From: Ruminococcus sp.
Lineage (GTDB): Bacteria; Bacillota; Clostridia; Oscillospirales; Ruminococcaceae
NCBI GenBank assembly: GCA_014799785.1
Contig: JAAVHI010000070.1
Coordinates: forward strand, 1-46,674
Length of the DNA: 46,674 nucleotides
Direction of reading: 5' to 3'
Made by a program: the position numbers and the translations under genes. Every line of letters begins with the position of its first letter. Positions within the stretch are counted from its first letter, which is position 1. The notes under the pieces are model-generated. The model saw only the letters and a program-made list of their open reading frames with translations, ran no database searches and was not told where the DNA came from. Below, piece after piece: positions 31,158 to 38,899 of the stretch.

Positions 31158-33155
31158 TTATTCAGCAGCCTCGTCAGCTTCGGCAGCTGCACCGCCACGC
31201 TCCTCAAGGAGAGCACGGATCGAAATGCTGATCCTCTTTTTCTCGGTGTCGATCTCTGTGATCTTAGCCTCTACCTCGTCGCCGATAGAAAGAACGTCCT
31301 TAACGTTTGTTACCCTGTTTTCCGCAAGCTGGGAAATGTGGATAAGTCCGTCGATATTGGGAACGATCTGTGCAAAAGCGCCGAAAGGTGTGATGGAAAC
31401 TACCTTAGCCTTTACAACGTCGCCCACGCTGTAGTCCTCAGCAAACTTGACCCAAGGATTATCCTCGTCCTTCTTGTAGCCGAGGGAAATTCTGTCGGCC
31501 TCTTTGTCAAGGTCCTTAACGAATACCTCGATAACGTCGCCTACCTGAACGACCTCGGAGGGGTGCTTGATCCTGTTCCAGCTAAGCTCGGAGATGTGTA
31601 CCATACCGTCAATGCCGCCAAGATCAACAAACGCGCCGTAGCTTGTCAGCGATTTTACCTCGCCCTTGAAAACGTCGCCGATCTGAACTGTATCCCAGAA
31701 TTTAGCCTTAGCCGCGTCCTTTTCGGCGCTGAGCACAACTCTGATAGAACCTACAGCCTTGCCTCTCTGCTCGTTTACCTCAATGATCTTGAACTTAACG
31801 GTTTTCTTAACAAGGTTCTCAAGCTTCTCATCTCTGCGGGCAGTAGCCTGAGAAGCGGGAATGAACACTCTTGTGCCCTCGTAGAAGATGATAACGCCGC
31901 CCTTGACAACGCTCGAAACCGTACCTTCGAGAACAGCGTCCTCCTCCTTAGCCTTAACGATCTTGTCGAAGCCGATCATAGCGTCGACCTTTTTCTTGGA
32001 AAGAGTAACAATACCCTCGGCGTCGTTAACCTTGATAACGATAAGCTCAACTTCGTCGCCGGGCTTTACCACGTCGGCGGGCTTAAGGGAAGAATCATTT
32101 GTCAGCTCGTCAAGCGAAACATAGCCTGTGTGCTTGGTTCCCACATCTACAATAGCTTCCGCGTCGTTCACGGCAGTTATGTAGCCTTTCACCCTCTGAC
32201 CGGTATATATTTTTTTGAAGGACGCGTCGAGAGCCTCCTCAAAGTTAAAGTCCTCTTCCATGTTCTGCAATTTTTCACTCATCTGGTTTGTAACCTCCTT
32301 GATTATATGTGCCGGAGCCGAAGCGCCGGCAGTAACGCCCACGATAAATTTTTCACGGACGTTATTTTTGATAAGATGTCCGATATAACGGAAATCCAAT
32401 CCGTCTGCGTTTTCGACGTGAACGCAGGCTTTGCAGTACTGCCCGCAGATCTCCGCGAGCTTTACCGTGTTGGAACTGTGCTTCCCGCCCACAACGATCA
32501 TAAGGTCTGCGGTTTTAGCCAGCCGCGCCGCAGCCTCCTGCCTGTCGGCGGTAGCGCTGCACACCGTGTTGATGACCTCGGCCTGCGGAAAGATCTCCTC
32601 AGCCGTTCGGGTACACTTATCCCATATACTTATATTATACGTTGTTTGCGCAACAATTGCAACCTTTTTTTCAGAATTTTTATAAAATTTTTTTAAATAG
32701 CAATAAAGGTCGGTATTATCTTTCAATATTTTTGGTATATTGTGACAATAAGAAGCCGTGCCGCGTATCTCAGGATGGTTCTCGTCGCCCATAATAATTA
32801 TGTCGTATCCCGCCGCGGACTTCTCATCGACTATCTTTTGTATCCGTCTTACGAACGGGCAGGTGCCGTCGCGGTACTCTATGCCTTTTTCTTCCAGCAG
32901 CCAAAAAATATCCCTGCTGACGCCGTGGGAACGTATGATAACGGTCTCGTCCGTCAGCTCGGCAAGCTCCTCGGGTGTGTTGACGATACGAACGCCTTTT
33001 GCGGCAAGTTCATCGGTAAAGTCACGGTTATGGATCATTTCTCCGTAGGTAACAACTTTTTTGCCCTCATGCAATACATTATACACGATTTTTACCGCTC
33101 TGTCAACACCAAAACAAAAACCCGCTTTTTCCGCCATAACGATCTCAGTTTTCAT
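31158..33155 (-). CDS. ispH: IspH reductase fused to ribosomal protein S1 repeats
   Basis: A 665-residue bifunctional protein. Residues 1-285 are IspH (HMBPP reductase, last step of the MEP isoprenoid pathway): the three Fe-S cysteines are C14, C99 and C199, and the active-site HPE lies at 127-129. Residues ~310-650 hold four S1 RNA-binding repeats (GYITAVNDAEAIVDVG, GTVSSVVKGGVIIFYEG, GEVKSLTSYGAFVDLGGIDG, AKVVSITPFGAFAQIVPNID), a substitute for separate RpsA. The fusion is known across Clostridia. The start at 33155 overlaps the plsC stop codon by 11 bases, with AGGAGG about 14 bases upstream. Downstream of cmk and plsC, as in relatives. Confidence 0.96.
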   Translation of the reverse strand: MKTEIVMAEKAGFCFGVDRAVKIVYNVLHEGKKVVTYGEMIHNRDFTDELAAKGVRIVNTPEELAELTDETVIIRSHGVSRDIFWLLEEKGIEYRDGTCPFVRRIQKIVDEKSAAGYDIIIMGDENHPEIRGTASYCHNIPKILKDNTDLYCYLKKFYKNSEKKVAIVAQTTYNISIWDKCTRTAEEIFPQAEVINTVCSATADRQEAAARLAKTADLMIVVGGKHSSNTVKLAEICGQYCKACVHVENADGLDFRYIGHLIKNNVREKFIVGVTAGASAPAHIIKEVTNQMSEKLQNMEEDFNFEEALDASFKKIYTGQRVKGYITAVNDAEAIVDVGTKHTGYVSLDELTNDSSLKPADVVKPGDEVELIVIKVNDAEGIVTLSKKKVDAMIGFDKIVKAKEEDAVLEGTVSSVVKGGVIIFYEGTRVFIPASQATARRDEKLENLVKKTVKFKIIEVNEQRGKAVGSIRVVLSAEKDAAKAKFWDTVQIGDVFKGEVKSLTSYGAFVDLGGIDGMVHISELSWNRIKHPSEVVQVGDVIEVFVKDLDKEADRISLGYKKDEDNPWVKFAEDYSVGDVVKAKVVSITPFGAFAQIVPNIDGLIHISQLAENRVTNVKDVLSIGDEVEAKITEIDTEKKRISISIRALLEERGGAAAEADEAAE

Positions 33156-33768
33156 CTGCCGCAGGCCCCTCCTTGTCTTCGCCGCCCTCCACAAGCTCGG
33201 TGATAGCGCCCATTATGCGCTTTTTGACTTCCTTGAGAGCCTTGGGAGAAGCGTCCTCAACGGCGATCTCCTCGGCGGGAATGACCTTGCCGAACCGAAG
33301 CGTCAGCTTTGAGCGGAAGTGCAGCTTTTCCCCCTCGAAAACAATTCCGCAGGGGAGAACGTCCGCACCCGATTTTGCGGCAATGAGAGCCACACCCGTC
33401 TTGCCCTTGCCCACTTTGCCGTCCTTGGAGCGCGTGCCCTCGGGAAAGATAACAAGATGTCTGCCCGAATTAAGTATAGCAACGGAATCCTCAATGATCT
33501 GCATATCGCCGCTGCCACGCTTTACGGGAAAAGCTCCAAGCTTTGTGATGAACCAGCCGAAAAGCTTATTCTTGAAAAGCTCCTCCTTGGCCATGTATGT
33601 AACGGGCTTTTTCATGGGCATTGTTAGGATAACAGGATCGGCGTAGCTGCGGTGATTTGAAGCCATTACCAGTGCCCTGTCCTGCGGGATATTTTCTACC
33701 CCCTCAATGTGAAAGTTGTAAAAAAGCTTGTACACGCCCATAGTGACGTATCTTACGAAAGCATTCAT
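33145..33768 (-). CDS. plsC: 1-acyl-sn-glycerol-3-phosphate acyltransferase (PlsC)
   Basis: A 207-residue membrane-associated enzyme adding the second acyl chain to make phosphatidic acid. Catalytic NHRSYAD (H39, D44), FPEGTRS (near 107) and the aliphatic VLPCGIVFEG block are present. An N-terminal amphipathic/hydrophobic stretch is at 8-20. The start is MNAFVRYV, preceded by AGGGAGG; it begins 12 bases after the cmk stop codon. The C-terminal ~15 residues are acidic. Confidence 0.95.
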   Translation of the reverse strand: MNAFVRYVTMGVYKLFYNFHIEGVENIPQDRALVMASNHRSYADPVILTMPMKKPVTYMAKEELFKNKLFGWFITKLGAFPVKRGSGDMQIIEDSVAILNSGRHLVIFPEGTRSKDGKVGKGKTGVALIAAKSGADVLPCGIVFEGEKLHFRSKLTLRFGKVIPAEEIAVEDASPKALKEVKKRIMGAITELVEGGEDKEGPAADEN

Positions 33769-33779
33769 ATTAGCCCTCC

Positions 33780-34469
33780 CTAATGACTTTGGTTTTCCAG
33801 CTTCTCGTTGATAATATTTATCAGCATATCGATCGCGCCCTGCAAATCCACGTTTGTGGTGTCGCACAGAACTGCGTCCTCGGCTTGCTTCAGGGGAGCG
33901 ATATCGCGGTGCATATCGTTGTAATCCCGCTTGTTCACGTCCGCAAGGACTTCCTCAAAGCTGACCGTTTCGCCCTTTTCGGCAAGCTCCTTGTACCGCC
34001 GTCTTGCACGTTCCTCCGCAGTCGCCGTAAGGTAAATTTTCACGTCCGCGTTCGGCAGGACTACCGTGCCGATGTCCCGACCGTCCATAACAACGTTGTT
34101 TTCGGCGGCAATCTTCTGCTGCAAATCAAAGAGGAAGTCCCTTACCCGCGGTATAGCCGACACCGCCGACGCTCCCATAGAGACTTCGGGCGTGCGTATT
34201 TTGTCGGAAACGTCCTCGCCGTTTACAAAAACGTGCTGTACGCCGCCGATGTATTTCAGTTCGGGGACTATATCATGCAAAAGCTTTTCCACCGCTTCCT
34301 CATTCTTAACGTCCCTGCCCTGCGACAGAACGTAGTAGGCAACGGCGCGGTACAGCGCTCCCGTGTCAACGTAGATGTACCCGAACGCCTTTGCGGCGGC
34401 TTTTGCAATGGTGCTTTTTCCCGCGCCTGCAGGACCGTCTATAGCAATATTTATATTTTTTTCAGACAT
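33780..34469 (-). CDS. cmk: Cytidylate kinase (CMP/dCMP kinase)
   Basis: A 229-residue cytosolic kinase, P-loop DGPAGAGKST at 11-20, CMP-binding region DTGALYRAVAYY, the DGRDIGTVVLPNAD motif and the lid RARRRYKELAEKG, all typical of Cmk. The start is MSEKNINIAI, preceded by CGGAGG. First of the cmk-plsC-ispH block. Confidence 0.96.
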   Translation of the reverse strand: MSEKNINIAIDGPAGAGKSTIAKAAAKAFGYIYVDTGALYRAVAYYVLSQGRDVKNEEAVEKLLHDIVPELKYIGGVQHVFVNGEDVSDKIRTPEVSMGASAVSAIPRVRDFLFDLQQKIAAENNVVMDGRDIGTVVLPNADVKIYLTATAEERARRRYKELAEKGETVSFEEVLADVNKRDYNDMHRDIAPLKQAEDAVLCDTTNVDLQGAIDMLINIINEKLENQSH

Positions 34470-34526
34470 AGAATTACCTCCGAAATTATTTTTAACATCT
34501 TTTAATATCAAAATAATTCAAACTTA

Positions 34527-34895
34527 TTACATTAAGTGCTCTTCTAAAGGACAATACAATACGCTCATTCCGCGCAAATCACAATAATCCTTGCAGGCTT
34601 TAGCAACAGCTTTTGATACATCTCTGTTTTTTAACCTATATTCATTGTAATTAACAAAACTGAAATCCTTAAAAGTCTTGTTGATTTGCAATTCTGCTAC
34701 ATATTTATTATGAATTATTAATATTGCATAACCAATATAAATATCATCATGCGCAATTGCAAAAAATGGCGTAGTTGTGTTTTGATAAGCTTCAATCGAA
34801 ATTTTATATGGCTCAATCCATTCAAAACATTTTAATGTGTCAATTGTAATTTTTTCTATTAAGTTACAATCTTTAATTTCTTTAACAGTAATCAT
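34527..34895 (-). CDS. AT-rich orphan, possibly GNAT-like
   Basis: A 122-residue protein preceded by AGGAGAAAACA. It has strands FFAIAHDDIYIGYAILII and YVAELQINKTF and a C-terminal SVLYCPLEEH; the order recalls a short GNAT acetyltransferase, but the acetyl-CoA loop is not evident. Base composition is clearly more AT-rich (many TTA, ATA, AAT codons) than in cmk or the flavoprotein on either side. It separates two genes that are often adjacent in Clostridia, so it looks like a recent arrival. Function unknown. Confidence 0.65.
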   Translation of the reverse strand: MITVKEIKDCNLIEKITIDTLKCFEWIEPYKISIEAYQNTTTPFFAIAHDDIYIGYAILIIHNKYVAELQINKTFKDFSFVNYNEYRLKNRDVSKAVAKACKDYCDLRGMSVLYCPLEEHLM

Positions 34896-34904
34896 TGTTT
34901 TCTC

Positions 34905-36143
34905 CTACATATTCTCCCCAGCCGCTACCGCAGTACAAAACGCTATCTGCAAATTAAATCCACCAGTGTAGGCGTCAATATCAAGGACTTCCCCCGCAAA
35001 GAAAAGCCCCTGCACAAGCTTGGACTCCATAGTTTTCGGGTTCACCTCGGAAAGCTTCACGCCGCCGCTTGTGATTATCGCTTCGCTTATCGGACGAAAA
35101 TCCCGCACCGTTACGGGGAATTTTTTCAGCAGTTTTACAAGTCCCGCCCGCTCCTGCTTTGTGACGGAGTTCACCTGCTTTTCGGGAGCGATACCCGACA
35201 GTTCCACAACAACAGGTATCATCTTTGAGGGCAGAAGCTTTGAAAGGGAGTTCGCAAAAATTCTGTTGGGATTCTCGGAAAAATCCCTTTGGATACGCTT
35301 GTCCAGAGCGATGTCGTCAAGAGCGGGCTTCATGTCAATGAGAATTTTGTAACGTCCCCGCTCCATTTCCCGAATGTGACTGGACGCGCTTAAAATTAAC
35401 GGTCCCGACACGCCGAAATGAGTAAAGAGCATTTCTCCCTGCTCCTTGAAAATGACCTTGTTTTTCCCGGTATCCTGCACGGTCACGGAAACATTTTTCA
35501 GGGACAGCCCCGTCATTTCCGAGCAGTAGTCCTCCTCGCTGACAAGGGGGACAAGTGAGGGTTTTAACGCTGTGACCGTGTGTCCCAGAGCCTTTGCAAA
35601 TTTGTAGCCGTCGCCGTCCGAGCCTGTGACCGGGTAGGACTTTCCGCCTGTGGCAACCAGTACGGATACGGCGTTGTAGACCGTATCCCCGCACCGAACG
35701 CCCACGATAACGCCGTCCTCCGCAAGGACTTCCGAGACCCGCTTGTGAAGTACCGTTACGCCGTTCCTTAGGCACAGCTTTTCAAGAGCGGAAACAATAT
35801 CCCCCGCCTTGTCGCTGACAGGAAAAACACGGTTGCCCCGCTCGGTTTTCAGCGGTACGCCGAGGTTCTCGAAAAATTCCATGCAGTCGTAACAGTTGAA
35901 GATACTGTACGCCGAATAAAGGAACTTTCCTCCCACGGGAATATTGGCAAAAAATTCCTCGTCGGTGCATTGGTTTGTGACATTGCACCTGCCCTTGCCC
36001 GTAATGGCAAGCTTTCTTCCCAGATGGTCGTTTCTTTCAAGCAGCAAAACGTTCCTGCCCCTGCCCGCCGCCGTCGCCGCGGACATCATTCCCGCCGCTC
36101 CGCCGCCTATAACAATGCAGTCAAATCTGTTTTTAGGTGACAT
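34905..36143 (-). CDS. FAD-dependent oxidoreductase of the HI0933/BaiN family
   Basis: A 412-residue flavoprotein: dinucleotide-binding CIVIGGGAAGMMSA at 9-22, LLERNDHLGRKLAITGKGRCN, the VLVATGGKSYPVTGSDGDGY motif and the C-terminal FFAGEVLDIDAYTGGFNLQI. The family is often annotated as BaiN-like or aminoacetone oxidase-like; the physiological substrate is unclear. ATG at 36143 is preceded by GAAAGGAATTTTAAA. Its first residues (MSPKNRF) differ from the MNNYY of an upstream remnant of the same start, so the 5' end has been rearranged. Otherwise full length. Confidence 0.92.
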   Translation of the reverse strand: MSPKNRFDCIVIGGGAAGMMSAATAAGRGRNVLLLERNDHLGRKLAITGKGRCNVTNQCTDEEFFANIPVGGKFLYSAYSIFNCYDCMEFFENLGVPLKTERGNRVFPVSDKAGDIVSALEKLCLRNGVTVLHKRVSEVLAEDGVIVGVRCGDTVYNAVSVLVATGGKSYPVTGSDGDGYKFAKALGHTVTALKPSLVPLVSEEDYCSEMTGLSLKNVSVTVQDTGKNKVIFKEQGEMLFTHFGVSGPLILSASSHIREMERGRYKILIDMKPALDDIALDKRIQRDFSENPNRIFANSLSKLLPSKMIPVVVELSGIAPEKQVNSVTKQERAGLVKLLKKFPVTVRDFRPISEAIITSGGVKLSEVNPKTMESKLVQGLFFAGEVLDIDAYTGGFNLQIAFCTAVAAGENM

Positions 36144-36289
36144 TTTAAAATTCCTTTCGATAACTCACCCGCCCCCTTAAGGGGGCATAATAAAGTCAAA
36201 GTATGCTGTATCTTACTGCGGGGGTGACTGCCGCTGCGGGGCGTTCCCCGCCCGCCGCCTATGACAATGCAGTCGTAATAATTATTCAT
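36107..36289 (-). pseudogene. Remnant duplicate start of the flavoprotein gene
   Basis: ATG at 36289, 10 bases after the rpiR stop codon and preceded by GAGGAAAAG, begins MNNYYDCIVIGGG, the same DCIVIGGG as the flavoprotein. The frame then runs into the GC-rich repeat (RGTPRSGSHPRSK), and ends after 60 codons, overlapping the present flavoprotein start by 37 bases. This is probably the original start site, now a leader peptide whose translation may help ribosomes reach the new start. Confidence 0.7.
36156..36252 (-). repeat. GC-rich palindromic repeat, copy 3, between a 23-bp duplication
   Basis: On the minus strand GCGGGGAACGCCCCGC and CAGTCACCCCCGC match copy 1, and CCCCCTTAAGGGGG forms a perfect palindrome near the far end. 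The repeat is flanked by 23-base direct repeats with one mismatch at 36100-36122 and 36252-36274 (encoding DCIVIGGG). Confidence 0.78.
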
Positions 36290-36299
36290 AAGCTTTTCC

Positions 36300-37226
36300 T
36301 CATAAGAGCTTTTCCGATTTGCTTTTCTGGGACGGCGTAAGGTCGTAGTCCTGATCGTCGGAGCTTTCGTACACCTCGTACTCGTCAAATATCCTGTTAA
36401 GACGCTCGTAGCCGTTCACAACATAGTCGCTCTTTCTCATTCCCACCGCAACGATAAGCGCGTTTATCACGCTCATTGGGGCAACAAGGGAGTCCGCAAA
36501 GGAGACCATGTCGCTCCGCGCAAGCAGGATATTGTCCGCATATTCCGCCAAAGGTGAAGCCTTGCTGTCGGTTATGGCGATTACCTTTGCGCCCTGCTCG
36601 GAAGCGTACCGAAAGGCTTTCACGGTATGCTTTGAGTACCGCGGAAAGCTTATGCCGATCATGATGTCCCCCTCGCCGATATTGAGTATCTGCTCGAACA
36701 TTTCGCTTGTGGACGTGGTGTGTACAAGCTTAACGTTCTCGAACATCATGTTGAAGTAAAAGGACAGAAATCTCGCCAGCACCGCCGCCGAACGCGCGCC
36801 TATGACGTAGATATTTTTCGCCTGACAAAGGGTGTCCACCGTGCGGTAGAATTCGTCACGGTCGCCCTCTTCAAGGGTCTTGCGTATCTTGTCCATGTCC
36901 ATGTTGAGGACGCGCTCGTACACGTCGCCGCCGCTTAGCTGGTCGTTCATCACGTTCACGCGCTGAGCCGTGGTAAGCTTGTTGCTTGTGTACTCCTTTA
37001 AAGCGCGCTGTAGCTCGGGATAACCCTCGAAGCCAAGCTCCGTGGCAAACCGCACCACCGTAGACTCGCTCACGCCAACGATCTTGCCAAGCTTTGAAGC
37101 GGTCATAAAGGCGGCTTTGTCGTAGCATTCGGTGATGTACTCGGCGATCTTTCTGTGTCCCTTTGAAAGCGAGGGCATGATCTCTTTAAGTCTGCTGAAA
37201 AGATTTGCGTTAGGTTCGGGTGACAT
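36300..37226 (-). CDS. RpiR/MurR-family transcriptional regulator
   Basis: A 308-residue regulator. The N-terminal HTH_6 domain (MTASKLGKIVGVSESTVVRF, ELGFEGYPELQRAL) is followed by a SIS sugar-phosphate-binding domain (about 125-260; IYVIGARSAAVLARFLSFYF, MIGISFPRYSKHTVKAF, AKVIAITDSKASPLAEYAD). Such proteins sense phosphosugars such as MurNAc-6-P or sugar phosphates; no sugar operon adjoins, so the ligand is unknown. The C-terminal tail is acidic (YESSDDQDYD). AAAGGAGAT precedes the ATG. Confidence 0.94.
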   Translation of the reverse strand: MSPEPNANLFSRLKEIMPSLSKGHRKIAEYITECYDKAAFMTASKLGKIVGVSESTVVRFATELGFEGYPELQRALKEYTSNKLTTAQRVNVMNDQLSGGDVYERVLNMDMDKIRKTLEEGDRDEFYRTVDTLCQAKNIYVIGARSAAVLARFLSFYFNMMFENVKLVHTTSTSEMFEQILNIGEGDIMIGISFPRYSKHTVKAFRYASEQGAKVIAITDSKASPLAEYADNILLARSDMVSFADSLVAPMSVINALIVAVGMRKSDYVVNGYERLNRIFDEYEVYESSDDQDYDLTPSQKSKSEKLL

Positions 37227-37301
37227 TTTATTTATCTCCTTTAGAATTTATTTTCTCCGACAAAAATTTGCTTTTGAATTATGTTTACGAACAAATGCCC
37301 G

Positions 37302-37508
37302 CTATTCCCAAAGACTGTCTTGCAGTCTTAGTATTTCCTGACGGCGTTTTTCCGTTGCATCAGTATCTTTGCGGTACACGCCGTTCTCAAGCAGAACAGC
37401 GTCCCCCTCCTTAACGTCAGGGGCAAGCTCCGAGCGGGAAACTTCAAAACGATTGTCGCCGTCCTCGATAACGGCAGTGTTTCCGTCTATTCTGTCTATA
37501 ATAAGCAT
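37302..37508 (-). CDS. DUF3006 family protein
   Basis: A 68-residue beta-rich protein (LIIDRIDGNTAVIEDGDN, DVKEGDAVLLENG) of the DUF3006 family. ATG at 37508 follows AAAGGAG located in the end of the upstream hydrolase gene, whose stop is two bases before it. DUF3006 genes commonly follow ComEC-like metallo-hydrolases, as here; its function is not established. A longer upstream frame has no support. Confidence 0.88.
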   Translation of the reverse strand: MLIIDRIDGNTAVIEDGDNRFEVSRSELAPDVKEGDAVLLENGVYRKDTDATEKRRQEILRLQDSLWE

Positions 37509-37510
37509 AC

Positions 37511-38485
37511 TCACTGCTCCTTTTCGGGTACGACGAAGATATCGTCTCCGTCGGAATAAACTATTACCGTTCCGTTTATATCGTTGCGGAAGCACTTTAC
37601 GCCGAAGCTTTCAAGACGTTCCAGTATCTCGGCGTGAGGGTGTCCGTAGCTGTTTCCCGCGCCGCACTGGATAACGCATATGTCGGGCGAGACCGCCTCC
37701 AGAAACTTTTCGCTTGTGGAGGTACTGCTGCCGTGGTGACCCGCTTTAAGCACGTCCGCGCTCACATCAGTCCCCGAATTAAGTATGTCCTTTTCCGCCT
37801 TGGTTTCTGCGTCTCCCGTGAAAAGATAGGACGTATCACCGTAGGTCATGCGCACCACAACGGAGTAATCGTTAAGATCGTCATAGTCCGCAACGGGAGC
37901 GAGAATTTCCAGCTTAGGCGGCTGCTTATCCATTGAAGAAGCAGTCTTGCCCGCAAGCGCGTAGACCGTTCCCGGCTTCGCCGCCGTAAGCTTCAAAGCC
38001 TTGTCCTGCAAAGCCGTGAGAAATCTTTCATAGGTTTTTGTGGTGGGAGTCTTGTCCGCGGAAACCTTTGGAGCGATGACCCGCTCAACGTCGATGCCAG
38101 AAATAATGTCGCCCATTCCGCCGATGTGGTCGGAATGCGGGTGAGTGGCAATTACGATATCAAGCTTTTTAACGTCCTGCTTTTTAAGGTAGTCAAGAAT
38201 TTTGTCGCTGTTCTCCCTTTCGCCGCAGTCGATAAGAACAGCCGCGCCCTCCCACTTGATCAGGGAGCAGTCGCCTTGTCCCACATCTATATAGTGTATT
38301 TCAAGGTCGGCGTCCTTGTCTATGAAGCTGCTTACCGCCGACGCGGGGACTTCCGTGTCGCCGAATTCAAGATATAAGCTGAAGCAGAACGCCGCTCCCA
38401 TAAGTATCAGCAGAAAAAGCAGTACGGGAGATATGCCAAATGTTTCCGTATTTTTTCTTGATGATGTTCTTTTTCTTTGCGCCAT
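37511..38485 (-). CDS. ComEC/Rec2-like metallo-beta-lactamase-fold hydrolase, membrane anchored
   Basis: A 324-residue protein. A basic N-terminus and one TM helix (about 18-38) anchor a metallo-hydrolase domain outside the membrane: YIDVGQGDCSLI, metal motif HPHSDH at 115-120, FTGDAE and KAGHHGS. This is the ComEC C-terminal type domain without the DNA-channel part; such stand-alone proteins may act as extracellular nucleases or phosphodiesterases. AAAGGAGCG precedes the ATG. Overlap-coupled with DUF3006. Confidence 0.92.
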   Translation of the reverse strand: MAQRKRTSSRKNTETFGISPVLLFLLILMGAAFCFSLYLEFGDTEVPASAVSSFIDKDADLEIHYIDVGQGDCSLIKWEGAAVLIDCGERENSDKILDYLKKQDVKKLDIVIATHPHSDHIGGMGDIISGIDVERVIAPKVSADKTPTTKTYERFLTALQDKALKLTAAKPGTVYALAGKTASSMDKQPPKLEILAPVADYDDLNDYSVVVRMTYGDTSYLFTGDAETKAEKDILNSGTDVSADVLKAGHHGSSTSTSEKFLEAVSPDICVIQCGAGNSYGHPHAEILERLESFGVKCFRNDINGTVIVYSDGDDIFVVPEKEQ

Positions 38486-38517
38486 TTTTACGCTCCTTTC
38501 CGTTTAGAGGATAGAGG

Positions 38518-38898
38518 TTAGATACCTACAAGCCTAAAGTCATTTTCTATGTATATAATCCCGCCAACAATAACGCAAATAACAAACCACACCGAAATGT
38601 TGAATATTATATTTATCACTGTTGATTTTTTGTCCGAAGCCTGCGCTGCGATAAAGCTGCCAACGCTCCCGCCAAACAGCGAAAGAACTATGCCAAGTAC
38701 TATTTTATCTTTTGATACAGCTATAAGCGAAAGCAAATTAATAATTATAATATAAGGAAAAACTATAAATCTAAATCCCAATAACAAAATTATAACCAAA
38801 ATAACGCCCGGAATCTGCCTTAAAGGTTCACAAACGCAGAAAATGACCGTAACTATCGCGCAAATAATATTTGTTGTAATGTATGGGTGATTGGACAT
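38518..38898 (-). CDS. DUF1294-like small membrane protein
   Basis: A 126-residue protein with four hydrophobic helices. NLLSLIAVSKDKIVLGIVLS and FGGSVGSFIAAQASDKKSTV follow the N-x-DK ... GG-x2-G ... HK pattern of DUF1294 in a weakened form, with an extra N-terminal helix pair. GGAGGGG, inside the end of the upstream gene, precedes the ATG. It is AT-richer than its neighbours. Function unknown. Confidence 0.72.
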   Translation of the reverse strand: MSNHPYITTNIICAIVTVIFCVCEPLRQIPGVILVIILLLGFRFIVFPYIIIINLLSLIAVSKDKIVLGIVLSLFGGSVGSFIAAQASDKKSTVINIIFNISVWFVICVIVGGIIYIENDFRLVGI

Positions 38899-38899
38899 A

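Noticed and set aside
31338..32696. 452-codon plus-strand frame opposite ispH-S1
   Set aside because: The opposite strand encodes a complete, motif-rich IspH-S1 fusion; the plus-strand frame is an antisense by-product of its codon use.
19706..37226. Shared MSP(K/E) starts of the GH30, flavoprotein and RpiR genes as evidence of a common inserted start module
   Set aside because: Only about eight bases (ATGTCACC or ATGTCGCC) are shared and the upstream sequences differ, so coincidence is likelier.
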